The notes beneath the pieces are model-generated. The model was not told the origin of the DNA. It searched no databases and saw only the letters and a list, made by a program, of their open reading frames with translations. Shown piece by piece: positions 1 through 9,019 of a stretch of 64,000 nucleotides of DNA. Position 1 is the first letter of the stretch. Every line of letters starts with the position of its first letter. Where the stretch lies: the NCBI GenBank assembly GCA_964463165.1, contig CAYXBK010000003.1, forward strand, positions 186,001-250,000. The letters run 5' to 3'. The stretch comes from UBA7236 sp964463165. GTDB taxonomy: Bacteria; Bacteroidota; Bacteroidia; Chitinophagales; BACL12. The position numbers and the translations under genes were made by a program.

Positions 1-1121
1 AAACGCAATTCTGTCGGAAATGCAGCAAGCACTTCATCAGTGCGTAAATACCGCATTAATTCCATTGTATCCTTTTCACCTACAGACCCGATGGCTGCAG
101 GATCAACTCTTTCTTTAAGGAGTCGTGCAAGAGGACCTGTTGCTGCATCCTCAGACTGGCCGGCATTTGTTGTATCGTTATCGTCGGCGGCAAGTAATGC
201 ATCAATATTTGAAGTATCAATTGTTTTGCTTGTATCCTCAACTGCAGCCGTTTTGTTAGTGTCCATCGCCATTTCGGGAGATGCTGCAGCTGTATCCGCA
301 CCTGCTTCAATTGCGAGAAGCACATTATTCGCCTGGTTGATCGAACCGGTCAGCTCTTCATAATGCCATACTCTCCAGAATTCGAGATTTGCGGTTGATT
401 GCAAAAGTTCTCTGGCACGCTTCGGATTATCCACACCCGGCAACTCGACCATGATACGGCCTGTATTCGCCTGGAGGGTAACATAAGGAGACGAAACGCC
501 AAAGCGGTCGATCCTTTCTTTTAATCTTGTATAGGTTGAATTGATCCCTTCACTTGCCTGATTCGACAACCATGATTTCACTTCATCATTTGATGCCGTC
601 ATTGAAAGATCTTCAGCAACATCACTTGAGTGAAACATCGGTGCAAGGTTTGAACCCGGGTTTGACTGCGAATAGTAGGTAACGAACAAATCGATGAGCT
701 CTCCGTTTCCTGCTGCTTCTTCAGCCCTGGCTTTATCAAGAGCTGCAAGCATTTTCGGATTTTTGGGTTCGTTGCAGAGCTGCTTTACCAGGTCGTATTT
801 ACTCACTTCGAGTACCACGCTCATACCACCTTGAAGATCCAGTCCCAGATTGAGGGAACGTTTCTTTACATCTTCATAATTGTATTTAACGATACCGATA
901 TTGTAAATATCTTTTTCAGCATTTTGAGCGATGTATTCACTTTTGAGTGAAGCGATCTCATCTATCCGCTGCTCACCTTTTAAAGTAGGGTCAACTTTTG
1001 TTTCTGCATATTTCTGGGCTGCTTTTTCATGTCCGGATGCTACCCAGGTAAACGACAATTGGTATAAACTGACGATCAGTAATGCTGCTAAGAAGAACTT
1101 AACGAGGCCTTTTCCCTGCAT
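1..1121 (-). CDS. secD: Protein translocase subunit SecD (probably SecDF fusion), 5' part only
   Basis: Membrane component of the Sec translocon that uses the proton gradient to help pull exported proteins across the inner membrane. About 373 residues are visible from an ATG at 1121; the rest lies off the left edge. The N-terminus has one membrane segment (about residues 7-30), and further in is the SecD hallmark LNLGLDLQGGMSVVLEV, followed by the periplasmic P1 region containing RIMVELPGVDNP. Bacteroidota usually carry a SecD-SecF fusion of about 1000 residues, so a SecF half is expected outside the window, but this is inference. A TATATTTG promoter element lies about 62 bases upstream. Confidence 0.93.
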   Translation of the reverse strand, partial: MQGKGLVKFFLAALLIVSLYQLSFTWVASGHEKAAQKYAETKVDPTLKGEQRIDEIASLKSEYIAQNAEKDIYNIGIVKYNYEDVKKRSLNLGLDLQGGMSVVLEVSKYDLVKQLCNEPKNPKMLAALDKARAEEAAGNGELIDLFVTYYSQSNPGSNLAPMFHSSDVAEDLSMTASNDEVKSWLSNQASEGINSTYTRLKERIDRFGVSSPYVTLQANTGRIMVELPGVDNPKRARELLQSTANLEFWRVWHYEELTGSINQANNVLLAIEAGADTAAASPEMAMDTNKTAAVEDTSKTIDTSNIDALLAADDNDTTNAGQSEDAATGPLARLLKERVDPAAIGSVGEKDTMELMRYLRTDEVLAAFPTELR

Positions 1122-1183
1122 AATTTTGGAAGATTGGTTGTTACTTTTAGTAAAATAAAAATTGCCTGCTGCGCAAGCGGGTG

Positions 1184-1191
1184 CAAATATA
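1184..1191 (-). promoter_or_regulatory. Bacteroidota -7 promoter element for secD
   Basis: On the minus strand the sequence reads TATATTTG, matching TAnnTTTG. It implies a leader of roughly 55-60 bases before the secD start. No clear TTTG is seen at the -33 position. Confidence 0.45.
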
Positions 1192-1204
1192 GGGAATGGA
1201 AGTT

Positions 1205-1372
1205 AGAGTAAGAAGATTGGGCGTGGGGTTCGGGGATGGGAGTTCTGAGTTCGGGGTTCAGAGTTCTGAGTTCAGAGTTCGGGGTTCTGAGTTCTGAGTT
1301 CAGAGTTCGGGGTTTTGAGTTCGGGATTCGGCTTTTATTGTATGAGGGTATATCCAACTCAGAACTCTGAAC
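1205..1372. repeat. Degenerate GAGTTC(T/G)GAGTTC word array
   Basis: About a dozen tandem imperfect copies of a 9-12 base word (gagttctgagttc, gagttcggggttc) fill 1220-1330, with a short inverse remnant (actcagaactctgaac) at 1357-1372. The same word family recurs, in opposite orientation, at 40690-40755 and 43593-43668. No coding sequence is seen here. Confidence 0.85.
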
Positions 1373-1408
1373 AAAAAAAAGCCATTGAAAAAATCAATGG
1401 CCTTTTTT
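1373..1408. terminator. Bidirectional hairpin terminator
   Basis: A-tract, then the perfect 8-bp stem GCCATTGA/TCAATGGC (1381-1401) around an AAAAA loop, then a T-tract. On the minus strand it ends the 882-codon gene whose stop is at 1445. Confidence 0.85.
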
Positions 1409-1444
1409 GAAATTATATTTTGAATTCATCTTTAACTAAAAAAC

Positions 1445-4066
1445 TCATTCCGATTTAATTATTTTTTCGGTTGCGATGACCTCACCGTTATTTTTCAGGT
1501 TGACAAAATAAATTCCCGAAGGAAATTCATTGCCGAAAATAATTTTGTTTTCACCCGCAATAAGTGCGGTTGATTTTAAAATTCTACCTGTAATGTCTGA
1601 AATTTCCATTGCAGTGTTATCATTTAATATTTCAACGGAAATTATTGTTTGATTTAAAAATGGATTTGGTGCGATCTGCATTGCATTCTCTGCAGAAATA
1701 TCATCAATTGCATTGCAAAGATTTGCGGTGATATACGCATCAGTTGTTTTTGCATCAGAGCCGAAATCATTTGTTACAGTTAATGTAACAGCATAGGTGC
1801 CGGGCGTATTATAAACAACAGTTGGATTTTGTAATGCAGATGTGGCTGGTGTGCCGCCGGTAAATTCCCAGCTCCATGCACTTGCACCAACTGAAACATC
1901 TTCAAAATGTACTGTAAGTGCTGCGCAACCGGAAGTAATATCCGAAGTAAATTCTGCAGAGGGTGCTGCATTCACATCGTCTGTTACAACAAAATGATCA
2001 AATCCGCATTCAACCAAATGTCCTGTGGCAGACTGATCGGCAGTATAAATTTCGATCGTCATATTTGCAGTGAGATCGATATAATTATTTACATCAATTG
2101 TAACAGGCATCCACATGCTTTCATCATCTGATGAATTATCAATTTCATCAACAAACACTTTGTCGATTCCATTGCTGATAAAAACTTTTAAACTATCGTT
2201 TGGAGTTCCTGCACCTCCGCCGTTATAAAACCATCTTTCATAACTTATTTGCGGATTGAGATATGTGCTAAGATCAAAAACAGGGGATGTTAAAACGGAT
2301 GTACCGTTATCTACATCATCACCTCCCGGGCCGCCGGTTGGATCATTTCCGGTAACAAATGCGTAGGTGCCGTAATCGTCATCCACATCTTCATTTGCAT
2401 TTGAAATTTCCGCACCTGAATAGGTAGCTTCCGGAATTGCACGTTCCCATATTCCTGCATCAGCTGATCCGCCTGCAGACCAGTCGTTATCAAAAATAAA
2501 ATCATCGTAATACCCTCTTTCAATTGTGATAGTATAAATTCCACCCGGTTCAATATCGAGGTCATCTTTATTTGTGATATACCCCCATTTACCGGCATAT
2601 AACGAATAGGTATCATCATAAACGGAAGGGAAAGCAAAATTTCCGTCTGCATCGCATACTCCCACGAAAGAATATGAAGCATTTTCAAATAATACATCTG
2701 CATTTGCCACACCGGTTCCTGTTGCGCCGTCAATTACTTTTCCTGTTATCGCGATTGTAGGCAATGGTTCGAGTTCAACATCCAATACAACGGTATTTCC
2801 ATTTGTGAGCGGAACGCCTGTAATAGTTTGCGGTAAATAAAAACCGGGTTTGCTGAAAGTAATATCATATGTTGCCGCTTCGTAATATCCTGTATTGTAT
2901 TTTCCAACCACATCAGTTGTTGTTTCAACGCCGGGTACTGCAGTGATATCTACAGATACATCAAAAATGGGAGCGCCTGTGCTCGCATCTGTTACTGTTC
3001 CTTCAAGATAACATGCCTGAATATAAGTAGGCCCAAGAACAAATAATCCCTGCTCCATATCACCTGCAATAATATTTCCTGATGGTAAAAACGGCCATGA
3101 ACCCCAGCAACCGTTGAATCCGTCGCCTGCCAAAGGTGAAGTATCATACCAGCCGGTTTTAATTAAATTATCAGGATGCGTTGCGTCGGTTATGATCACA
3201 CCATCGCGGTAATATGCAGTCACTAAAAAATTTCCGAGCACCATTGTATTGTGCGGAATTGAATTTGTACCGGGATTTGCCCTGAACTGATCCAATTCTT
3301 TAATATCCGTCAGGTCCGAAACATCATAAGCAGCTACAGTAGCATTTGTTACTTCATCAGTCGTAAATAAATATTTTGCATCATCAGATAACCATGTATT
3401 ATGTGTGAAATTAAATGGAGTAGTTTGAACAGCTAAAAGTACAGGGCTTGATTTATCTGAAATATCCCAAACAGAAAATTGTCCTTCATAAATATTTCCT
3501 GCCCACAGTGTATCACCTCGCACAAATCCGTCATGTATATACCAGTCGGTTACTTCTCCGACAAAAACGGGATTCATCGGATCGGCATTTGCGTCAAAAA
3601 TTTCATCACCGCCACCGCCTTTATTTGAACCGAAAATATGAATGAAACCATTTTCATCTGCATGAACCGTATGGCCCGATGAAAGTCCGATACCACCATC
3701 TGTGAAATTCACACTCACACTGCCCGGTAAACCTGAAAGATCGATACATAATAATCCGCCGCCACCTTCCGTAACAACATATGCATAATGATCCCACACC
3801 CGCACTTCACGCCAGATACTGTTAATGCCGTCGACAAACTGCACTTCAACGGGATCTGCCGGGTCGGTAACGTCAACAATTGAAGTTCCGTCTTCTGTTC
3901 CCACAATTGCATATTCATTGCCTGCGCCATCTGCGTATCCGCATAAATTGGAAAGCTGATCAGCATACTCAAGATGACCGAGTAATTCGATATTTACCTG
4001 TGCGTTTGATTGAACCGTAAGGAAAAAAAGAATGGAGAGGAGGAGAGGGGTATACTTTTTTTGCAT
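1445..4066 (-). CDS. Secreted choice-of-anchor-B/LVIVD propeller protein with T9SS type A tail
   Basis: Large exported protein. Order of domains: signal peptide (KKYTPLLLSILFFLTVQSNAQ), a beta-propeller of LVIVD/choice-of-anchor-B type (to about residue 350, with repeats like VGTEDGTSIVDVTDPADP), two carboxypeptidase-regulatory-like beta-sandwiches (LEGTVTDASTGAPI and ITGKVIDGATGTGVA), a jelly-roll-like region (about 530-680), one PKD domain (TYAVTLTVTNDFGSDA), and a C-terminal Por sorting tail starting at APNPF and ending EKIIKSE. The T9SS tail implies export across the outer membrane. The start is placed at 4066, not at the upstream ATG at 4093, because that ATG sits inside the -7 promoter element and the signal peptide begins at the second Met. 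Substrate unknown. Confidence 0.88.
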   Translation of the reverse strand: MQKKYTPLLLSILFFLTVQSNAQVNIELLGHLEYADQLSNLCGYADGAGNEYAIVGTEDGTSIVDVTDPADPVEVQFVDGINSIWREVRVWDHYAYVVTEGGGGLLCIDLSGLPGSVSVNFTDGGIGLSSGHTVHADENGFIHIFGSNKGGGGDEIFDANADPMNPVFVGEVTDWYIHDGFVRGDTLWAGNIYEGQFSVWDISDKSSPVLLAVQTTPFNFTHNTWLSDDAKYLFTTDEVTNATVAAYDVSDLTDIKELDQFRANPGTNSIPHNTMVLGNFLVTAYYRDGVIITDATHPDNLIKTGWYDTSPLAGDGFNGCWGSWPFLPSGNIIAGDMEQGLFVLGPTYIQACYLEGTVTDASTGAPIFDVSVDITAVPGVETTTDVVGKYNTGYYEAATYDITFSKPGFYLPQTITGVPLTNGNTVVLDVELEPLPTIAITGKVIDGATGTGVANADVLFENASYSFVGVCDADGNFAFPSVYDDTYSLYAGKWGYITNKDDLDIEPGGIYTITIERGYYDDFIFDNDWSAGGSADAGIWERAIPEATYSGAEISNANEDVDDDYGTYAFVTGNDPTGGPGGDDVDNGTSVLTSPVFDLSTYLNPQISYERWFYNGGGAGTPNDSLKVFISNGIDKVFVDEIDNSSDDESMWMPVTIDVNNYIDLTANMTIEIYTADQSATGHLVECGFDHFVVTDDVNAAPSAEFTSDITSGCAALTVHFEDVSVGASAWSWEFTGGTPATSALQNPTVVYNTPGTYAVTLTVTNDFGSDAKTTDAYITANLCNAIDDISAENAMQIAPNPFLNQTIISVEILNDNTAMEISDITGRILKSTALIAGENKIIFGNEFPSGIYFVNLKNNGEVIATEKIIKSE

Positions 4067-4090
4067 AAAATGTATTGAATTTGTACAGAT

Positions 4091-4098
4091 CAAAGGTA
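4091..4098 (-). promoter_or_regulatory. -7 promoter element (TACCTTTG)
   Basis: TACCTTTG on the minus strand, 24 bases before the chosen start of the propeller protein gene. It overlaps the longer alternative start and so argues for the shorter protein. Confidence 0.5.
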
Positions 4099-4144
4099 GA
4101 GAAAATTAAGAGGAAGTGGTTATGGGATATGTCAGGGGGATGTC

Positions 4145-4330
4145 ACGAGTATTGCGAAATGCGAATTGTGAAATGCGAATTGGGGTTCGATAAACTCATC
4201 CGACATTTAAGTATTGAATTGAACGAAAGATTGCGAAATGCGAATTGTGGTTCGACAAGCTCACCATGACATTTATTTATTAAAAGCCAACCCATACAGT
4301 TTGTCACCCTGAGCATGTCGAAGGGCTTTT
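4145..4330. repeat. Dispersed words: GCGAAATGCGAATT and TTCGACAAGCTCA-type repeats
   Basis: Gene-free stretch holding several copies of gcgaaatgcgaatt(g), two gttcga(c/t)aa(g/a)ctcat/c copies, and an inverse ccctgagcatgtcgaaggg copy at 4308-4326. The GCGAAATGCGAATT words recur inverted near 55640-55670. At 4338-4384 an atccgttacatctgtgtcat segment matches one at 39212-39250. Confidence 0.75.
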
Positions 4331-4364
4331 GTTTAAATATCTGTTTAAATCCGTTACATCTGTG

Positions 4365-4775
4365 TCATACGTGTTCCCCTTTTTCCTCTAGAAACTCCTT
4401 CATCGGCTCCCAATAAAAATCGATCCAGCCTTTTTCATAATCCGCATTTAAACCCAGTGGTATTTTTTCATGGCTGAATTTCAACAATGTTTTATTTTTT
4501 GTTTGCGGAATAAATTCAAAAGTGATTAGTGAGAAATAATTTTCAGGCATTTCGGAAGCATGCCATTCCTGGACAATTTTTTTTCCTTTGACAAGCTCAA
4601 TGTTTTTTCCGGTGATATAATTATCATAGGCAGAAAATTTTCCGCCTTTACGGTTTGTAATTTTTGCATCTGCACCTGTGAATGCTGCATGTTTTTTTTC
4701 ATCCATCAGCAGATCATATAATTGATCAGCAGTTGCGTTGAAGATGATTTCCTGTTTGAAAGAAATAGTTTTCAT
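4365..4775 (-). CDS. SRPBCC/AHSA1-like (START-fold) protein
   Basis: Small soluble protein of the Bet v1/START-like superfamily: KTISFKQEIIFNATADQLYDLLMD at the N-terminus, the central KNIELVKGKKIVQEWHASEMPE, and the C-terminal helix GWIDFYWEPMKEFLEE are typical of Aha1-C/AHSA1 domains, which bind hydrophobic ligands or Hsp90-like partners. The length (136 residues) is usual for a single domain. The start is set at the second Met, since the preceding 14 codons run into the neighbouring GC-rich repeat. The ligand cannot be inferred. Confidence 0.82.
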   Translation of the reverse strand: MKTISFKQEIIFNATADQLYDLLMDEKKHAAFTGADAKITNRKGGKFSAYDNYITGKNIELVKGKKIVQEWHASEMPENYFSLITFEFIPQTKNKTLLKFSHEKIPLGLNADYEKGWIDFYWEPMKEFLEEKGEHV

Positions 4776-4782
4776 GATTGAG

Positions 4783-4867
4783 TGTTCGTGTGCCCGAGTG
4801 CCCGCCTGCCGCAGCACATGCGCCTTGCGTCGGCCGGCAGGTTCGTGTATTTCCGCCGTACGGCGGA
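4783..4867. repeat. GC-rich nested palindromic repeat (copy 1) plus TCCGCC-GGCGGA palindrome
   Basis: The segment from gtgcccgcctgcc (about 4799) to tgcgtcggccggcagg (ending about 4841) matches copies at 32992-33047 and, inverted, 40626-40695. The arms CCTGCC and GGCAGG can pair. Right next to it, TCCGCCGTACGGCGGA (4852-4867) is a perfect palindrome of the type that replaces the D-arm in the tRNA-like repeats at 31.4-32.0 kb. Confidence 0.8.
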
Positions 4868-4949
4868 TTCACGTCGTTTTCGGATGATGGGTTTAATCCG
4901 TTGATTTAATAACGATTAAGAAATTAAAATTAGACATTGTTTAAAATAT

Positions 4950-5050
4950 TTGGGTAGTGAGTATTGAGTATTAGGTATAGGGTAGTGAGTAAAATATCAG
5001 GCGTCAGCCACTCACCACTCACCGCTCACCACTCACCACTCCTCACTCAT
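4950..5050. repeat. GTGAGTATTGAG / CACTCACCACTCACC word arrays in opposite orientation
   Basis: Left half (4952-4990) carries gtagtgagtattgagtattaggt; right half (5005-5048) carries five cactcacc words. The two halves are partly complementary, so the region could fold into an imperfect hairpin downstream of the DUF2892 gene. Confidence 0.75.
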
Positions 5051-5052
5051 CT

Positions 5053-5268
5053 TCACGCTTTCCGATGCTTCAATCCGCATGTATCAATTCCGAATATTGC
5101 ATAAAGCGGGCAGTAAGAGAATAAACTTGTAATTAAAAATACACCGCCGAAAATCAATAATATTAAACCTGCAGTGCCGGTTACAAATCCGCCGAAATAT
5201 AAAACTGCAAATACCACAGCCAGAATAATCCTGATTACTTTGTCTGCTGAACCCATATTCTTTTTCAT
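5053..5268 (-). CDS. DUF2892 (YgaP-like) small membrane protein
   Basis: 71-residue inner-membrane protein. MKKNMGSADKVIRIILAVV, two adjacent membrane helices (LAVVFAVLYFGGFV and LILLIFGGVFLITSLF), then the conserved CPLYAIFGIDTCG are the signature of DUF2892, the membrane part of YgaP-type rhodaneses. The ATG at 5268 is chosen because the longer upstream extension is hydrophilic and untypical. Its closest upstream neighbour on the same strand is a Crp/Fnr-type regulator, a pairing common in Bacteroidota; control by that regulator is inference. Molecular function unknown. Confidence 0.85.
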   Translation of the reverse strand: MKKNMGSADKVIRIILAVVFAVLYFGGFVTGTAGLILLIFGGVFLITSLFSYCPLYAIFGIDTCGLKHRKA

Positions 5269-5427
5269 AATTGTTTTGTTTAACTGATAAATTGAATAAG
5301 CAAGGCAATTCCTGTTGCCATTGCGATGCAGATGAAACAAACCAAAATGAATTTTATGATTTTTTTCCGCTGCATCATAAATCAAAATTAGAATACGGCG
5401 GAAAGCGGGTTAGTGACCGCAGTCACA

Positions 5428-6063
5428 TCAGTCAAGGACTTTTATACCACCCTTCATTTGCACGAGATGGCCGTCATCTTCCAGTTTTTTTATTGTGCGT
5501 GTGATCACTTCACGTGAGGTTGCAAGATCTTCAGCTATTTCGCGGTGAGAAATTTCAAGTAATTTGCGATCGGTGATGCGGGCACGTTCCTGCAGATATT
5601 TTAAAAGGCGCATATCGAGTTTATCAAAAATCAATTCACCGATGGTTTCGATCATATCGGTATAACGCAAATTAAATTGTTTGAAAAACAATTGGTTGAG
5701 CGACGGGTACTGAACCATCCATTTTTTCACTTCGTCGAGCGGTAATAATAATATTTCTGTCAGGTCTTCTGTATAGGCCGAAATTTTACTCGGCTCATTA
5801 TCGAAACTCACTGAGAACGACATGATACAACTTTGCGTGGGCTGGATATAATATAAAAGTATTTCTTTGTCGCCGTGACTTGTCGTTACTTTTATCAGTC
5901 CATCCACAACGAGCGGAATTGTTTTAATGAATTGTCCTTCCCGCACAATTTGTTGCTGCGGCGGAATTGTAACATGCGCCGATTTTGAAATAATTGCTTC
6001 AACCAATGCATCTTCCAGAAAGGGAAGAAGGTTTTTGAGTTTTGTATTTAATGTTTGATCCAT
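5428..6063 (-). CDS. Crp/Fnr family transcriptional regulator
   Basis: 211 residues: N-terminal cyclic-nucleotide-binding-like beta-roll (about 15-125, with IVREGQFIKTIPLVVDGLIKV) and a C-terminal winged helix (about 145-211) whose recognition helix reads EIAEDLATSREVITRTIKKL, the classic Crp/Fnr pattern. The N-terminal cysteine cluster that binds the Fe-S centre in E. coli FNR is absent, so the signal is probably not sensed that way. The effector is unknown. It lies just upstream of the DUF2892 gene on the same strand with about 160 bases between, so they may share regulation. Confidence 0.9.
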   Translation of the reverse strand: MDQTLNTKLKNLLPFLEDALVEAIISKSAHVTIPPQQQIVREGQFIKTIPLVVDGLIKVTTSHGDKEILLYYIQPTQSCIMSFSVSFDNEPSKISAYTEDLTEILLLPLDEVKKWMVQYPSLNQLFFKQFNLRYTDMIETIGELIFDKLDMRLLKYLQERARITDRKLLEISHREIAEDLATSREVITRTIKKLEDDGHLVQMKGGIKVLD

Positions 6064-6150
6064 ATTTGTAAGAGGCTGCTGGCTGCTGGCAGCTGGCTAC
6101 TAGCTGCTAACTACTAACTACTAGCTACTAGCTACTAGCTACTAGCACCT
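6064..6150. repeat. CTGGCTGCTGGC / CTAGCTACTAG word array
   Basis: About ten degenerate copies of a 7-10 base word (ctggctgctgg, ctaactacta, ctagctacta) between the divergent Crp/Fnr and DUF2911 genes. Related arrays occur at 7371-7441, 10754-10793, 55512-55542 and 55722-55758. Confidence 0.85.
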
Positions 6151-6221
6151 TTAACAACATTTAACCCCTAAAAATAAATCCTCAAAAACATAGCTTCTAA
6201 TTTTAAGCGAAAATAAAGTCT

Positions 6222-7370
6222 ATGAGAAAATTTACTTATGCATATGTACTAATAGTTGCAATTCTTTTCTGGAACAGAATTGTAACCGGACAAATTACAA
6301 CACCGCCATCAGGTGATAATCAGAAATCAACGGTTACACAATATATGGGACTGGCAAGTGTAACGGTGAATTACAGTTCGCCGAATGTGCATGCCCCGGA
6401 TGGAACCGATCGGGCAGGTCATATCTGGGGAGAACTCGTTCCTTACGGTTTATCAAATCTTGCCTTCGGATTATCCACTGAAGATCATCCTTCACCTTGG
6501 CGTGCAGGTGCAAATGAAAACACGACCATCAGTTTTTCACATGATATGAAAATTGAGGGGAAAGACATTAAAGCAGGAACGTATGGATTGCATATGATTC
6601 CGGGAAAAGAAATATGGACAATTATTCTCTCCAACAATTCAAATGCATGGGGTAGTTTTTATTATGAAGCAAAAGACGATGCATTGCGATTTGAGGTTAC
6701 ACCAAAAATAGCTCCGTATACTGAATGGCTCACCTATGAATTTTCTGATCGTGAATTAGCTTCCTGCACACTGGAATTAAAATGGGAAAATTTAAGCATA
6801 CCGATGCATGTTGAAGTGCCGGAAATAACAGAATTATATTATCAGAAAATAAAAGGTGAACTGGAAGGAACACCTATCGGCTTTGGTTATCAGGGTTGGG
6901 TGGATGGTGCAAATTATCTCGCTCAAAATAAATATAAACTGGATGAAGCATTAAAATGGGCGGACAATGCATTGGCCGGACAATTTTACAGTGCAAAGAA
7001 TTTTATTACGATGAGCACAAAAGCAAATGTCCTGAATGCAATGGGAAAAACAACGGAAGCGGATGCATTGATGAAAGAAGCTGTTTCAGATCCGACTGCA
7101 TCTGCAATGGATGTGCATTTTTATGCGAGGGGATTGCAGGCCCAAAATAAAAATAAAGAAGCCCTGGAAATATTTTTAATTAATTATAAAAATCATCCTG
7201 ATCAGGTTGTAACAAGTTTAGGACTGGCAAGAGGATATTCTGCCAACGGCGATTATAAAAATGCAATTAAATACGCAAAAATCGCTTTAACAATGAACCC
7301 TGATCCGCAGATGAAAAAAACATTGGAAGATGGGATGAAGAAATTGGAAGAAGGGAAGGATTTTAATTGA
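6222..7370 (+). CDS. Secreted DUF2911 protein with TPR-like C-terminal half
   Basis: 382 residues. Signal peptide (RKFTYAYVLIVAILFWNRIVTG), then a DUF2911 domain (about 25-200; motifs VTVNYSSPNVHA, HIWGELVPYG, WRAGANENTTISFS, GTYGLHMIPG and WGSFYYEAKDDALRFEV are characteristic), then TPR-like helices (about 240-375, ending with ALTMNPDPQMKKTLEDGMKKL). DUF2911 proteins are widespread in Bacteroidota; their biochemical role is not known. No sorting tail is seen, so a periplasmic location is likely. Confidence 0.88.
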   Translation: MRKFTYAYVLIVAILFWNRIVTGQITTPPSGDNQKSTVTQYMGLASVTVNYSSPNVHAPDGTDRAGHIWGELVPYGLSNLAFGLSTEDHPSPWRAGANENTTISFSHDMKIEGKDIKAGTYGLHMIPGKEIWTIILSNNSNAWGSFYYEAKDDALRFEVTPKIAPYTEWLTYEFSDRELASCTLELKWENLSIPMHVEVPEITELYYQKIKGELEGTPIGFGYQGWVDGANYLAQNKYKLDEALKWADNALAGQFYSAKNFITMSTKANVLNAMGKTTEADALMKEAVSDPTASAMDVHFYARGLQAQNKNKEALEIFLINYKNHPDQVVTSLGLARGYSANGDYKNAIKYAKIALTMNPDPQMKKTLEDGMKKLEEGKDFN

Positions 7371-7441
7371 TGGCCGCTGGCTTCTGGCTACTGGCCGCTG
7401 GCTGCAACTTGCCAGAAGCTAGCAGCCAGCAGCTAGTGGCT
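7371..7441. repeat. GGCCGCTGGCTTCTGG word array forming an inverted repeat
   Basis: Words from the ctggctactgg family appear first in one orientation and then inverted (gccagaagctagcagccagcagctag), so the array can fold back on itself between two convergent gene ends. It may serve as a terminator, although there is no T-tract. Confidence 0.75.
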
Positions 7442-7446
7442 TGTTC

Positions 7447-8916
7447 TCATTCCTTCACGATTTTATCGATCTGAATTAATTTATTAGTGAGATCAGATAT
7501 TTCGATAATATAAATACCCGGTAAATAATTTTTGAAATTGATATTTACCTGCTTAATAAAATTACCCGAAGCAATTATTTGCCCCTGAATGGTTTGAATT
7601 TTATAACTTAATTCTGAATTATTACTGCTTTGCAGAGTTAAATTATCAATTACGGGATTTGGGTAGACGGTAATTTTATTTTCTTTAATTATATTATTTA
7701 TTGCTGTGCCCAATGTATCGCATTCACTGCCGGCTAATGCGCCGAGATTGTAGTTGGGCATGTTGGGGAGACCGAAAATCACTTTTTTGCCAACCAGGGA
7801 AATATTATTGGTATCCAAATCACAAGATAGCCCAGGTAAGTCTGGAAAATTAATGACGGATAAATTCATATTGTAAACCGAATAAACGGAATCTGATGGA
7901 CCGGAATAAGGGGTAGCTATATAAATTTTATGATCCGGCCCCTCCTGAATTTGGCCAACTACATAATTGGGAATATTTGTTTCATAAATCAAAATCCATT
8001 CACCAAAATCAACTCCATCCTCAATTAAATTCAATTGGTATAGTTGCTTCTCCCAAGTAGAGATATATGCAAAATTTTTATTCGGTGAAAACGCAAGTGA
8101 ATACGATCTACCTCCTGATGGAAAGGGAGTTGTAAATGTCAGACAATTCTCCAATTCTCCGTTACAACGATTAAAATCAAAAATGTTAAGAGTATCATAG
8201 GAACCACCCATAATTTTATCGCCATCTGTAGAACTTTCTAGTTCACCATATTGATCAATCGAACCAAAATAACCTGTGCCTATTGCTTGTGAATAAGGAC
8301 CGTAAATACCATTGGTGGTAAGTAAAAATTTATAAAAATTATTTGATTCACGTTCGTGACCTATTACCCACCAATCTGCACCATTTCCATGTTTAACACC
8401 ACATAATTTTTCTGTTAGTTGTGGTGCAAGTAAAATATTGCTCTTTGAAATAACCGATCCCATCCCGAAATTTCGAGAAATGTCAACAATTGAAAATATT
8501 AATCCGGGATCCGAAGCAAAGGGAGACAGTGAGAACACATAATATAAAGAATCACTGCCGGGTTGAGGGATTATCAATGATCCTTGTGTGCAGCTTGTTA
8601 TGTCGAATTCACCTAAATAATTTTCATATAATGAGTCGCCATTTTCCATAACGAAATGATTCTTGTTCCAAATTGTTATTCCGTCGGTATAAAATAATAA
8701 ATTACCATCTTCATCTGAAATGCTAGCCGATGATTCGATAGAATTAATTGCAGTTTCATACGGTGTGATTTCACCATCTTCAAATTTTAAACCTACATGA
8801 TCTCCAAATACCCAATTTGCATCAAATTGAGCAAATGCATTGCAGCGCAATAGTACTGCAATGCATGTTAAACAAATCCTTATCAACGTTGAATTATTAA
8901 TTTTTCGCTTGACCAA
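7447..8916 (-). CDS. Secreted propeller-like protein with T9SS type A tail
   Basis: 489 residues: signal peptide (about 1-29, ending CNAFAQ), a repetitive beta-rich body opening with NWVFGDHVGLKFEDG, a start shared by a common Bacteroidota family of predicted propeller proteins, and a sorting tail from ITVYPNPVIDNLTLQ to the end (IIEISDLTNKLIQIDKIVKE). Segments such as GNLLFYTDGITIWNKNH and FSPNKNFAYISTW look like propeller blades. Export to the surface or medium by T9SS follows from the tail; the ligand or enzyme activity is unknown. Confidence 0.85.
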   Translation of the reverse strand: MVKRKINNSTLIRICLTCIAVLLRCNAFAQFDANWVFGDHVGLKFEDGEITPYETAINSIESSASISDEDGNLLFYTDGITIWNKNHFVMENGDSLYENYLGEFDITSCTQGSLIIPQPGSDSLYYVFSLSPFASDPGLIFSIVDISRNFGMGSVISKSNILLAPQLTEKLCGVKHGNGADWWVIGHERESNNFYKFLLTTNGIYGPYSQAIGTGYFGSIDQYGELESSTDGDKIMGGSYDTLNIFDFNRCNGELENCLTFTTPFPSGGRSYSLAFSPNKNFAYISTWEKQLYQLNLIEDGVDFGEWILIYETNIPNYVVGQIQEGPDHKIYIATPYSGPSDSVYSVYNMNLSVINFPDLPGLSCDLDTNNISLVGKKVIFGLPNMPNYNLGALAGSECDTLGTAINNIIKENKITVYPNPVIDNLTLQSSNNSELSYKIQTIQGQIIASGNFIKQVNINFKNYLPGIYIIEISDLTNKLIQIDKIVKE

Positions 8917-8972
8917 ATTTTATCATTTGTTTTTAAAGTTACAAAAATTTAAAATTGAACCGCATTAAAAAC

Positions 8973-9000
8973 AAAAAAGCCGGCAAAATTTGCCGGCTTT
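8973..9000 (-). terminator. Rho-independent terminator of the S41 protease gene
   Basis: Perfect palindrome AAAGCCGGCAAA/TTTGCCGGCTTT, followed on the minus strand by a T-tract, 20 bases past the protease stop codon. Confidence 0.88.
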
Positions 9001-9019
9001 ACTTTATCTGAAATATTTT

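Noticed and set aside
4094..4364. Possible broken gene remnant
   Set aside because: Open frames here are made of tandem words and dispersed repeats, with no protein-like sequence.
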